A stretch of DNA of 64,000 bases, from positions 1,744,001 to 1,808,000 of the forward strand of contig JAZGTN010000119.1 in the NCBI GenBank assembly GCA_037783415.1, written 5' to 3'. The position numbers and the translations under genes are program-made. Positions 1 to 12,200 of this stretch are shown here, one piece after another. The stretch comes from Leptasterias polaris. Its lineage: Eukaryota; Echinodermata; Asteroidea; Forcipulatida; Asteriidae. The stretch's first letter is position 1. Each line of letters opens with the position of its first letter. The notes beneath the pieces are model-generated. The model was not told the DNA's origin, made no database searches, and saw only the letters and a list, made by a program, of their open reading frames with translations.

Positions 1-3000
1 CATCTTGAGATAGACTCAGCTGGTGAAAACGATGCTCCATGCCGACCGACTCCTCAAAGGATTGGGCTCGGACTTTCCTCGCTCGGAAATCAACTGGAAA
101 ATAATGAGAGAGTTTTGGTGTAGTAACTTGCAAAGTCTATATTTTGTATAGCGCCCTCTCTTGGTTGTTATGTTACAAAATGGCTGCTGTTGAGTCAGTC
201 AAGTACAAATAAAGTTAGTTGAGTTTCAAGGAATTATTGTTTCCACGACTGGTTATAACATTTGGGTTGAACAAAGAAAAGGGTCGGGGCGTAATTACTG
301 GATTGGGATGTTGGTGGCGCTGGACTGTTAACCGATCGTTTTGGATCATAATGATGACTTCATGCATAAATTTCTTTAAGAAACATTACAGGAAAGCTCC
401 ATTAAGAAGAGAAGCTGAAAATACACATCCTTTTTCGTCTGGCAACTAAAACCTGTTATCTCCATGTAATTCCTTTTCCAAACGGTGGACTTAATTCGAT
501 CATGCACAAACCAGTAGTGCTGCTGACTGCCCCAGGCAAATTAACTGCTCATCCAGTAAGTTTTGTAACCCTAGTAACTCGATGTAAACTCACTCTGTGA
601 AAAGGATGTATACTTTCCAAGTTTTTGTGCCAAAAAAACTCGGAAACTTTTTAATGGAGCTTTCCCGTAATGAGCTGTTTAATCCTTTTTGCCAATCTGT
701 AACATTGTTCCAAACTGACAGAAATAACTTACTGGCTGTCCTGGGCCTTAGTGCACCTTTACTTCTGGGAACTTTTGGCATCTTAGGTGACGCCGATCTC
801 GGCGGGGTTGGCTGACGATCGAAACCTCCCGACGCCAACGACTCGGGATAGTCCGATGTGGGCGAGGGCGTAGTTTCAATCCCGTAGCCTTCATCGTATC
901 CTGAGTACGGATTGTTGTTGATGAGATAATCTTTGCATCCGGCAGCTTCGTCGTCGTAGCCTTCTTCATCGTCATCGTGATGAATCTTCAGAACTTGAGG
1001 CTCTGCATCTTTCAAGCGAAAGCTGATTTTCCTTTTTAAAAAAACACACCACAATGTTTAAAACTTGGAATCCACCGTAGCGCTTCATCACACATTGGTG
1101 AAGAGTAAAAGCATCAGTGCCATCAGCGGCTGGGGCTTCAGCTGGATTGCTGCCTCATCATGCATTGAAGTATCAGACGTCCTTAGCAACAGTGGTAGCC
1201 GTAGCTGTAGCCGCCAATTGGAATACGGCCTGACATGCCTGAGGCTGGAAGTGAAATACAGCCAGGCCCCTTCTTTGATACACAATAGTTACTTGTAATC
1301 ACTACTGTTAATACGGGTAACAAGACTTACTCTTCGTGCTGTTTCTTCCACTCGAAGAGCTCAGCAAAGATGTCTTCTTTGCTCATACCATCATCGTCGT
1401 CCTCTGTGGCGTACGTATGCTCAGGTTGGTGCTTGAACATCGAGAATAAACTGGGAGCCTGGTGTGGGATGACAATCTCCTACGAAAAATCAAAGGATAC
1501 ATCCGAACATACTATACATCCAACCCTTTTTGAATTTTCATGTTGCAAGCCAACACTCAATCATGGTTGGTTGGTAATGATTGGTTGGTAATGTAGAAAT
1601 AGAACAGTGAGAATGCTGAGCTCAATTGTCGTCTGTGTCTGCTTGGGTGGGATTTGGGAAGGTCCCTCAGACCCTCACATATGCAGGTCAGTCCAAAGGC
1701 AATGATCTAGCAAGGTCATTCAAATGTTATAATCTCGGTGATGAGGTCGTACCTTTGCTTATAATAATAATAATAATAATAGTGGCTTCTTATATAGCGC
1801 TCATATCCGTCACTCAGTGACGCTCATGCAAGGCGCTTCAACTGTTAGTATTTTCCTGCAAGGTATGAGACCTATTCCTTTACATAGCACCATGTAATGG
1901 TTTACAAGGTGCTGTGGTGCAATATGCAGCCAATCAAACCAGGAACACCGGGGGAAAACCCCTTTTTTTTTTTTTTAAGTGCACTGGGTTCTTTTACGTG
2001 CATTACACAACACACGGGACCAACGGCTTTATGTCCCATCCGAACGATACAGCAATAATGGTTAAGTGTCTTGCTTAAGGACACAAGTGTCACGACCGGG
2101 ACTCGAACCCATACTCTGCTGAACAGAAACACCAGAGCTTGAGTCCGGTGCTTTTTTCTGCTCGGCAACGACACACTTGGGAGTCATACCTTGGTCTTTT
2201 TCCGTCTGTTTCTCAGAGCTCTGACTGGATTGCCGCAGATCACACCACCGGATCCATGAGTTAAATCACTCGCGTCTTCCTGTGTCGGGTGTATATCCGA
2301 ACCTTCAACAAAATATACCAGCATTTACTTTAGGTGATCTCTTGGCTGCCGCTTCCCAGGTTGTATCGTTAACTTGGGTGTGATCCCTGGCTGTACGGCA
2401 GTTATAGGTTGAATGGATTTGGACAGGCACCCCCCAAGATAATGAAATAGGGAGACTGCAACATAGGGCTAGATAGCTCAGTTGGTAGAGCGCCGGTACA
2501 TTAATCTGGAGGTTGCAGGTTCAAGTCCCGCTCTAGTCAATTTTTCTTTGTTCAACCAAACAGTACTTATTTCATCAAAATGAACGTCAAGGCTAACCCT
2601 CACACCCAAAGAGCTGCCAACATTTGCATCTTGTAATTAGGAAGATTCTGTACATTAATCAGGGAGATATTTAGAATTATTCAACATAATAAGAAAAAAG
2701 GTTTCCATAATCAGGGAGATTGTCAGAACATGGAAAGATTGGTTTATTTTCTGGGACCTTTCTGCAGAATCAGGGAGAGATGACAGCTCTGCAACAGACC
2801 CATCAAAATCCATCTGCATGTTATCTTTGATTCCGTTGAATTGACGACTACACTAGTAAACTGATCATGCTTGAAACTTCAATATGCGATGATATCTAAT
2901 TAATTATTTATTTTCAAACCATTTTTTAACGAGCCAAATGTTTGTAGATTATTTAGTAAATACTCTTTCAATGACATTCCAATCGACAACTAATAGTTGA

Positions 3001-6000
3001 AGGAGTGAAACTGCATGAAGTAGGTCTAACTGGATAAAACTTCTTATACGCTTACCTCCTGTGTCGGGTCGCTCAGCCATTGCAGTGCCTGGTCTCCTGC
3101 CTGACGAGGTACCAGGCCTGTTTCCCATGCTACTGCCCGGCCGCCCCCCTGCCCTAGAGGACCCTGGCCGAGCTGAACCTGGACGTCGGCCAGACGCTGA
3201 TGATGGTCTCCCTGTGCTTGGTCTAGCATCTATCAAAACAAAAAATGTTTACAAAAGAATCCCGTAAGCGCCGATTCTTTGCTCACACTAAGCAGATCCA
3301 TGATATTGGGTCCCGATGAGTTATCAACAACGATTTATGACCTCTTACCTTCGACCTCTAAACTCTCAGATGACCCCTGATCCTTGATAGCCTCGTTCAC
3401 CAGCAGCCATTCCATACTCAGGTTGGGGAAGGCCCCGCCGAGACTGGACGGCACGATGGACAATGGTTCATCATCGAGAATCTTGAGCTGGGGAATGGCT
3501 TTTGAAGTAGTCGCTCTGTAATCAAACAACCCTTCTTTTTCCTGAAGTAAAAGAAAAGAAAATATTCACCGATTCAAAACATTTTGTTCACAAAAAGTTT
3601 CAATATTTCAGACTGATGGCTTTTTGCAAAACTTTGGCTCAGGAGGTGATTTTTATTTGAAAATAATTTGTCTAAAATGTTGAAATCCATCTTAAATAAT
3701 CAAAATGGCAGTTTGACCTTATCGTAGCCAACAGAGGGCGCTAGACACACAGGGTTTCCCTCCAGTGTCAATGTATTTAGCTTGGGACACAGGCTTAAGA
3801 ATTCAACTTGTGACATGTCGTCTATGCTGTTCCTGCAAAGGTGAAAAACAAAGAGAGTATCTTTTTAGAGAACGCCTCAAAAGTCGGACCAGTAGGAGGG
3901 GTCTAATTGGATGATAAGTATTCCAGCCTGTGCTCATGGACCGTTCCGTTGGACCATCGGAACATTCCATTGGAACGTCCGAAATACTATTGACTCATGT
4001 AGAATTTCTCCCCTACTTCGACACAATGATGCGGTCTAGCAGAACGTTCTGGTAGTCCAATGGATGGCGGACTTGTGCCCACGGAAACATTCTTTTGTGC
4101 CTAGAACGAGCCCCGACTTTTGAGATGCTTCCTTAATCTTTAGAAAATTCATCCAGAGGAGATTAGCATGGATTAAGACCTTATGGATTAAAGAAGGGGA
4201 AATTAATACTCAATAATATACAACATAACTGATTCAAGGTTTTCTGTTTTTACTTTTGAAATTTAACAATTTCACTGGTCAATAAGTTAATCGTGCTAAT
4301 CAAAACAAACCCTTTACTGGTCATTATGGATTTCAACAAGGGATCCGACTGTTTCCCACCAAGCCTCATTTTGAATTTATTGATATATATAGACCCTTAA
4401 AAACAAAAACAAAATGGCATCCCCTTGATACAGGTCTAGGAACAGACTCACCCCTCAATGTCCAGTAACTGCAAGTTCTCGAGCATACTGCACGGACTAA
4501 GGTCTGAAATGTCGTTATATGCTAGGTACAGCTCCTAAACGTGGGGGAAAAAAACAAACTTTGTGTTAAAATTCTGTCTAAGTGTTTATCAATGTAAAAA
4601 TGGAGTGAAGTGGTGTTTCTTGGAGTGTACATCAACAGTATTTTGACGCTGATTGGTCTTGTTGAGAGTTTCTCGTCCGGACTTTTTCAAAAAAAGGAGG
4701 AGGCAGGGCGTTACTATTTACTATTTTTCAATTTTTAGCTATTTTTTCCAAGATGGCCGCCATGCTAAATATGGCTGGCCAGGGTATTATTCATAGATAT
4801 TGTGCTATTTGAGTATACTGATGCAATTTATGACAAAACAAATGATTTGTAAGACCCTTCACTGCAGAATCGCAGGACCATCACCTTCGACAACAGTTGC
4901 TGTCCGCTCTGAAAAGAACGCCCAGCTGGGTTTGGTACCAAGACACTGATGATATAATTAGAAAGTTGGGAATTCTTGAGGCAAAGCTGCTATTTTGGCC
5001 CATCTAATTGGATTCAGGAGATTCAAAATATCAGAGATGCCACTCAGATTTCAGCTTTAAATCTTCAAAAAGATCTGATTTAATATTTTTTTCTTCTTCA
5101 TTTTTTCAGAAAATGGTTTAAAAAAAGGAGGCGGTGGCCAAAAAGGAGGCGGGCGGGGACGAGAAACTCTTTTGTTTTTTTACTTGGCCTTATCAGATAG
5201 CTACTTTATCCTCCATAAAGGAGAAATAGTCTGGTTCCTTTCGGTACCATGAATGTAAGCATTGAGCATTGTTTTTGGATACAAGGAACATGACCAAGAT
5301 GGTGGCGGCATGATAAAGGGTCTATTGGATCAATCTACTATGTCACAATTACCAACCGGATTGCTTTACCTGTAAGGAGGACATTGACCCCATGCCGTCC
5401 AGGTCACACAGGCAGCATCTGGACATCCATAGAACACGGAGGTTCTGTAACGACGTCCCTAGATCACGAACTGTAGCGATGATACTGTTGCTCAGCTTCA
5501 GGTGCTTTAGATTGGGCACCATTGTACCTGTAGGTAACGCATAATTGTTGTGATTGGCTATCAATTATAGGTTGGAGATGAATTGATACTATATCATACT
5601 CAGTTGTATTGAAATACAATTTTGCAAATTAATTGCTTACGCCCTTTCTGTGGTAACTTTTTGTTACCTCCTTCCAATCAAACGATGACTTGTACTAGAC
5701 ATTACACGCACAGCTCTGCACTCGATATTTCCCATACAAGTTAACGTTTGGCAGGAATGTGTTAATTTCTTTACAGACTTACCGGTAGTGGTATTTGTAA
5801 GAAATAATTTGTGGGATGCCCAAGTGAAAAGACTTGCAACCACAAGGTTGTGCATTCGAATCCAGCCACGCTAACCGCTGATTCCACAATAACTACAATG
5901 TCGTCCAGTTACTGAATCACAATTTATTGATTTGTGCAATTCATAATCATAGATGCTATTAAACCAATATTTGTATGAGAGAGACTGGCTGTTGCCGGCT

Positions 6001-6701
6001 TGCAGTTTATATCCCCTTGTGGGAGCTTTGCTGAGATCCCTTGTTGGGAAGATCATCTAAACAACCAAACAAACAAATAAACTCCTCACCAAAGTTACCC
6101 AGACTCGTTTCCGTGGTATCGACCCTCATCTCTAAGAATTTGACCTCATCGAGTTCATCCACACCGGTCATTTCCTTCTGTGATTCAAGACAAAAAGTAC
6201 AAATACATTTTCTGAGAAACGTCTCTGTCAGAAAGGTTTCCCGGATTGTGTATTCCTATTGGGGATTATTCTTCCTGCGTGGACAAATTCGCTCCGGATC
6301 TTCGGCAATATCTCTCAAAAAAGTGACCACCTTTTGAGGTGAATTTTTCACAGGTTAGTTTCATTGTATACAACTACATTTAGATAGGATTAAAACAATC
6401 GGACGTTTCCAAAAACCAACGGTATACTTTGCCTTTAAGCCATATATGAGTTAGAATTTGAATAATGTCTGGTACAATCAATGCCTTGTATGGTCACAAG
6501 TGAATGTTCAATTTGACAGTTGGTCAAGTTTATGGATCGCTAGTTATAGCGGAGGTCTAAATACTGATCTGAAATTTATATTCAAGTTACCATTTTTGCT
6601 GCAGACAGGTAATCCTCCAGCAGGAATTCCGTATCCTCCACCGGAATGGGCTCAGGGTTGACGTCGACGCTGCCGAAATTGGTGATGTGTACAGATGCCA
6701 T
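1..6701 (-). CDS. LRRC56: Leucine-rich repeat-containing protein 56 (dynein-arm assembly factor), 3' end beyond the window
   Basis: Spliced gene. Coding exons in transcript order: 6701-6591, 6177-6090, 5527-5370, 4534-4452, 3832-3718, 3541-3349, 3229-3056, 2302-2190, 1479-1331, 1022-733 and 93-1. All junctions are GT-AG and phases agree throughout, giving 522 residues before the left edge. The start ATG sits in a strong Kozak context (CCACCATGG). Residues about 28-66 carry the LEDYL and LEMRVDT...SLGNFG motifs of the family. Leucine-rich repeats span about 67-170 (RDLGTSLQNLRVLWMSRC, then ELYLAYNDISDL) and end in a GNPVC cap. Next come a conserved MEWLLVNEAIK helix, an RPG-rich linker (exon 7), a DLTHGSGGVICGNP block and an acidic C-terminal part. 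Known for the family: human LRRC56 and Chlamydomonas ODA8 help assemble or import outer dynein arms together with IFT, so a cytoplasmic and ciliary role is inferred. Identification is firm; the last exons are the least certain. Confidence 0.9.
1762..2174 (-). mobile_element. tRNA-headed SINE in LRRC56 intron 8
   Basis: Read on the minus strand, the head begins with GTGTCGTTGCCGAGCAG (A-box-like) and has GGTTCGAGTCCCGG (B box) near 2095. It resembles a tRNA-Leu or tRNA-Ser with a long variable arm. The body carries a conserved core around 1980-2090, and the tail ends with GCGCTATATAAGAAGCCAC followed by an (ATT)n run at 1762-1780. A second copy lies at 11032-11463. The SINE head ends 15 bp from the splice donor of exon 8 (2190). 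Confidence 0.8.
2371..2558 (+). repeat. Dispersed repeat with a complete tRNA-like segment, LRRC56 intron 7
   Basis: The element begins AACTTGGGTGTGATCCCTGG and ends CAATTTTTCTTTGTTCAACC. Positions about 2467-2538 fold like a tRNA: A-box TAGCTCAGTTGGTAGAGC, B-box GGTTCAAGTCCCG and a complementary acceptor arm. The anticodon loop lacks the usual U33, so a functional tRNA is unlikely. A related copy at 10017-10165 shares both ends, which shows that the tRNA-like part belongs to a mobile element. Confidence 0.65.
3870..4135. mobile_element. Candidate MITE in LRRC56 intron 4
   Basis: The ends are imperfect inverted repeats: TCAAAAGTCGG at the left and CCGACTTTTGA at the right, about 235 bp apart. 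No coding capacity. The target duplication is unclear. Confidence 0.4.
4665..5170. mobile_element. Non-autonomous TIR element, LRRC56 intron 3
   Basis: A perfect 14-bp terminal inverted repeat, AGAGTTTCTCGTCC, lies at 4665-4678 with its complement at 5157-5170. Both ends continue into G-rich AAAAAAAGGAGG-like sequence, so the symmetry extends imperfectly inward. The length is 506 bp with no ORF. Confidence 0.55.
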
Positions 6702-6949
6702 GGTGGACCTCAAGGCCGGCTGACTGTATCAAACATTTTAAGATTCTTAAAATTTGATAACCTTATAAGATGTTTTTTGAAGTTTAATACTGTACAAAAT
6801 GATTGGTATTATAATACTTATGGACAACTTGACTAAACTACCAGAATTTCCCGCAGGCTGAAATGCTGGAAATATCAAGAAAATTATGCCACCTTTAATC
6901 TTGGGGTTTTAAAAAGCCCAAGCGCTTTCTAATTGGGCGGGGCTCTATT

Positions 6950-7092
6950 TCACAAAAGCATTTAAAGATTCATCTTGAGAAGAGTTGTCACTGTCGGTAT
7001 TACCATAGTGATTTGTATTGTGACATCACACTTTGCTTAGCAGTTAAGACCGATTCACAAGTAAGATCGATCTTAGCTCTTTGTGAAATCAA
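6950..7092. mobile_element. Possible small TIR element
   Basis: GGCTCTATTTCACAAA at the left faces TTTGTGAAATC at the right. It resembles other short MITEs in the window but is decayed. Confidence 0.3.
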
Positions 7093-8941
7093 GTCGTGTA
7101 ATCGAGCTAGCTTATCAGGCCGATATGTGCAAAATCCGGGCCAATATGCGCAAATTGTGGGCCGAAAACACGCGAGTTGAGGCAGATATGCAAGCAAAAG
7201 AAAATAATACTAAATATATTTTGTTTGCATCCTTACCTCAATCTATATGACAAAGTTACTGACAGCCGACCATCGGTGGAAATATATTCATACTTCTCCC
7301 TTGAGAAGAGACTAGTTCCTGTATCTGCTTGGCTGGTAACTACATGTCTTTGGTCTCGTTTCAAGTCTGCATAAATCTGAATCAGATTCAAATATTGTCC
7401 GGTCACTTGGAGAATGATCTGCAAAAGTAAAGTAAGTAGTTAAGGGGTAACCCATCATTTCACGTGGCATGATGTCGACCGAGCTCACTGGACTCAAGTT
7501 CTAGTGTTTCTGATGAGCAGAGTTTGGGTTTGAATCCCATTGTTGATGTCCTTTAGCAAAGCACTTAAAACAATTATTGATGTGTCCTTCTAGTGTGTTG
7601 TGTAATTAAGGATCTCATTCATAAATTTTGAACATAGCTCTGCAAGTTTAGTTACAGTTTCACAGTATTAGGAGAAAACAACTTTTTATTTAAAAGTCAA
7701 AAATTTTTTTAATTTTTTTTATAGCCTAGGTTAAATAAAAAAATTAATGAAATTTAAGTTACATTTACAAAAACCATTGCACCCCTCAAAAGGGCCTTTT
7801 TTGTTTGTGACTTTTTTGGTGCATCATCATATCATATTCATAATTAACAATTTTTGTCCTTATTTATTTTATGATTTTTTGTCGAGAGAAATTCTTGCTA
7901 CCAAACATTATAAATAATAGTTCTCTTGGATTTACTTTATAAAGCAAAAAAAAGGGCCTTAGAGCGAGCAAACAATGGCACACGATCCGCAAAACAAAAT
8001 ATGTACATGTTATGATCATGAAATGATGAATCATGATGTTATGTAGGTTTTTGTGCACAAAAATGCAGGACTGTGCTGGTCAAAGCGTTGTCAAGAACGC
8101 TTTCTGTTCTGACAGTGACAACTGGACTCAACTTCCGAAAAAAAAACATTCGAGGAAAGTCGAATACTAAGTAGTAAGTTTGACAGCTACTGCATGGTAC
8201 AGAAATTATTATAAGATGCTCCAGACCACAATTTGTTATTAGAACTTACCGTGAAATATTTATCAAAGTGATCAATTAGAAGATTTTTGTAGCTGACTGT
8301 TTTCATAAAATGGTCATTATGTGAGCGGCTGGATGGTTTCGCATGATTGAGGGCGCCGTTTACTATTAATGGGGAAAAGACTCGTAAAGTCGTATCACAG
8401 TCCTTTCACTTCTATTATTTGGGGGGACGGCTTACAAACAAGTTCAAAGTTCAGACAACACACATGCGTAAAAAAAAAATACACATGTACTTTCTGGAAG
8501 ATTCCAACTCAGTCATATCATACTCCTACACCTAGTACTCTAGTCCTAAAAAGTCATAGTCCTTTGTGTTGTTTCCTCGATATGGTAACTGAAAGTGTTA
8601 GTTTATGAAAGTTTTTCGATTTGGCAGGTATCCTGTTTTTAGTTTAGAAACAAAGGTGAGTGGACTAATGATTTTGTTAAATATATTATAACAAATATTT
8701 TATTAACTGATTTATAACATCAGGACATCACATGATATATTGTTGATGATTGATTGTCAAATTAACAACACTAACTAAAATAATTTTAAATACTAAAATA
8801 AACAGTGTGAAGGACAATTGTCTTCCTCCATGACTAAACTAACAAACTTTAATTACAACGGAATTAATATGACTAACTTCACTAAGTAAAAATTTACTTT
8901 GTATAATAGTAAGTAACACATAACATACGTAACGTAGCCAT

Positions 8942-9019
8942 ACTCCTAGAACTATGACTCAAGGTTCGATCCGCTATCGTAGTGGAGACGTTAGCGGATC
9001 AAACCTCAGTTCTAGGAGT
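8942..9019. repeat. Long hairpin with flanking direct repeats
   Basis: Left arm 8942-8976 and right arm 8992-9019 are complementary apart from a short bulge in the left arm (ACTCCTAGAAC facing GTTCTAGGAGT, and GATCCGCTA facing TAGCGGATC). The loop is 15 nt. The hairpin is flanked by near-identical direct repeats, AACGTAGCCAT and AACATAGCCAT, suggesting insertion of a small foldback element. Confidence 0.6.
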
Positions 9020-9288
9020 AACATAGCCATAGGCCTAGCCCTTTAGAAGTTATAATTAATTAGATTAGATAACACAGTAACACTACACTCCACAGTACAT
9101 TATTTATAAACTATCAATATCATTCAATCAATCATTAAGTACCCTACTTCACTTGCGTACAAGTGACAAGACTAGACCTAAAGTCATGAAGTGCTTGCAT
9201 GGGTTCCATATTATTCTTATTTTTGGGGTGCAAAGCAACATTGTCTGAAGAAATTCTCCACATCTTCTATTCATTCTAGAAACGTGAA

Positions 9289-12200
9289 ATGGCAAGCTCA
9301 GGTGAAAACAACGATGACAGTTCATCGTCGAATCGACGAAGATACCCCAGGTCAATGGAAGGTGTCTTGCAAATGGCTATCGCAAACACACCCACTGGAG
9401 AGGCAGCGAGTGGGGACTCTCAAGGAACAGAAACTGCTCCTCTAGATCCCGAGGTAAACAACTTGGGTTCATGAGTGCATACACGTGGCATGTCATGGCA
9501 GAGCTATCAACCATATCGGAACCAATTTAATTTTTTGATGACGGACTCATCGGATATGGATTCGAATCTGGGTCATGATACTTGTGACTTTGAGAAAGAC
9601 ACTTGACTATAATTGCGTTCCATCACCCCAGAGTAAATGGGTACCTGTGTGGGTAGAGATTGTTGATGCAGATCATTAGCAACCTTTTCTGCCCATTTGG
9701 TTACTGGTACGGCATACTCCAAAGGATGTTTGCGGAATGCCTTTTATGGCCTAATAATGAATTGGGGTAATAACACCTCACTGTCAATGTCATTGTCATG
9801 CAAGTTATAAGAAAGTGGCATTGACTGGTGTGCATTAAGCCCCGCCCACCAATGGCCATCATAGTAACTGTCAATCCGTGCTGCCCATGAGGGTAGTGTG
9901 TACCACTGTGTAAGCTTACCACTGTGTCTTCTTCTCTGCCCCCTTGCCACACACAAAAGGCATAGTACTGCAATCCTATTGTTAGGGAGTTGTTTACATT
10001 TTGTAATGAGATTTTAAACTTGGGTGTGATCCCTGGCTATAAGGCAGTCACAGGCTGAATGGCTTCTGAATGGCACCCCAAACAAAGAGTTGGTAGAGTG
10101 ACGGCACGTTAATCCGGAGGTCGCAGGTTCAAGTCCCACTCTAGTCAATTTTTCTGTGTTCAACCCTGTTTTAATTTAAATTTACCCGGTCAGTTTCTGT
10201 GGGTTATTACTTGAGATTTTAACGAGTCATTTTTGTGTGGCCTGCGTTCTCGTCATGATTGGTTTTATAATGCAATAAGGGTTGGAGCCTAGTAGATCAC
10301 TCTCACTTTCTTTTTCAAGAGGTATTTTCTGAGATCAAGTCCTAGGATAGCCATTGCTCCCAAATTTTACTTCTTGATTCTTGATTACCTTGTAGAGGAA
10401 GGAGTTTCTTGAGAAGGTGTTCGCCGAGATGTACAAAGACGAGGTGAAAGTGATGAAATCGTTTCTGGAGACGTTGCGACTCAAGATGGATTCCGAAGTT
10501 GAGGAGGACGAGGAGAAAGTACAAGAGGCTCTCGAGAATCTTAATGACCTCATCGATACAATCGATAATGCACAAGGTCAGTATTTCTATTAATTCTCAA
10601 TGGGAGATTTTTGAACACTAGGTGGTAGAAAACAAAATGTGTTTTGGACACTAGGTGGCGCCAGACTCTCTCTCAATTTTTGTTATTTTGCTTGTATTTT
10701 CATTACCAGTTCTCTTCTGCTCTGTTCACAGACTTCCACAAAGTTGGTGGCACACAACTCCTCCCCCAGCTAATGGACCATCCCAGGTCAGAGGTCAGAT
10801 GGAGAACATTCGATTTGATAGCCAACTTGGTCCAGAACGTTCCACTCAACCAAAAGGTGCTGCTGGAAATGGGAGGGATTGAGAAAATGCTGGCTGTGGT
10901 GGATAAGGACTCGTCTGCAACAGTCAGGGTCAAGGCCCTGTATGCTTTATCATGTAAGAGTTGTTAATAACATTGTATTTGTAAAATTGTTTTGAATGTT
11001 GTTCATTTTTACCTTTTAAAACGTTTTTTCTTTAATAATGATAATAATGGTGGCTTCTTAAATTATATAGCGCTCATATCCGTCACTCAGTGACGCTCAA
11101 GGTGCTTCAACAGTCAGTATTTTCCTGCAATGTATGTAGAGCTACGTTTTGAAGTATGAGATCTATTCCTTTACATAGCACCATGGAATGGTTTACAAGG
11201 TGCTGTGGCGCAATATGCAGCCAATCAAACCAGGAACACCGGGGCGAACCCCTTCACTTTTCGATAAGTGCTCTGGGTTCTTTTTCGTGCATTACACAAC
11301 ACACGGGACCAACGGCTTTATGTCCCATCCGAAGGACAAAACAATAATGGTTTAGTGTCTTGCTTAAGGACACAAGTGTCATGACCGGGACTCGAACCCA
11401 CTCTCAGCTGAACAGAAACACCAGAGCTCGAGTCCGGTGCTCTCATCCGCTCGGCCACGACACGCCATCTTTCGTTTGGCTGGGCGGCTAAGTTCTAGTG
11501 GCTGAGTCATCAGGGTGTTGGTTCAAATCCAGGGCCCAATTTCATAGAGCTACTTGAGCAGAAAAAGGTGCTTACCAAATTTTCTGCTGAGCTTAGCTGA
11601 TTTTAGTTCCTAAGCAGCTCTATAAAATTGGGCTCTGGTCATCACACTTGTGTCTTTGAGCAAATCGCTTAACTATAATTGCTTCTATATATATTTGGTT
11701 TGCGGTAACACCATGTGTATATCTACTTGCTGGGTAGATTTTGTTCTTTGAGAACTTGTCTTGCTTTTTATTCTACTGCCGCGGAGTAGAATATTCGGAA
11801 TTCGGGAGACTTCTCAGTTCTGAAAAGAACTGTCCTGCTTATTAACTACTACCTGGGCGGGACGATGACTAGAGCAAGCTAGTCGAAACGTTGAGACCTA
11901 TTAAGAACTCACTCCGCGGCAGTGTAATTATTATAACGAGAAGTCCCCCCGATCCACAAAGCGAAAGTAGTAGTCCCGCCCGATTTCCTACCTCCCGCCC
12001 AGGTAGTAGTTAATAGCAGGACAGTTCTTTTTCAGAACTGAGAGGTCTCCCGAATTCCGAATATTCTACTCCACGGCAGTAGAATAAAAAGCAAGACAAG
12101 TTCTCAAAGAACAAAATCTACCTAGCAAGTAGATATACACATGGTGTTACCGCAAACCAAATATATAATTGCTTCTCTTCACTTAGGGGTAAGTGGGTAT

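Larger units (their letters stand above)
6702..9288. promoter_or_regulatory. Shared upstream region between divergent LRRC56 and HSPBP1
   Basis: Some 2.6 kb separates the two start codons, which point away from each other. Both promoters and 5' UTRs must lie here unless remote 5' exons exist. I see no convincing TATA box or CpG-island-like block. The stretch is AT-rich and holds a short TIR-like element near 6950-7092, an old SINE remnant near 7500-7620 and a hairpin at 8942-9019. The extent is inferred only from the gene positions. Confidence 0.4.

Noticed and set aside
590..732. Continuation of LRRC56 exon 10 to the in-frame stop at 590
   Set aside because: A strong donor, GTAAGT, lies at 732-727, and an acceptor at 94 opens a frame in the right phase to the window edge. 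Read-through remains possible as an isoform.
2467..2538. Functional tRNA gene
   Set aside because: The anticodon loop lacks U33, stems have mismatches, and the sequence is part of a dispersed repeat present again at 10017-10165.
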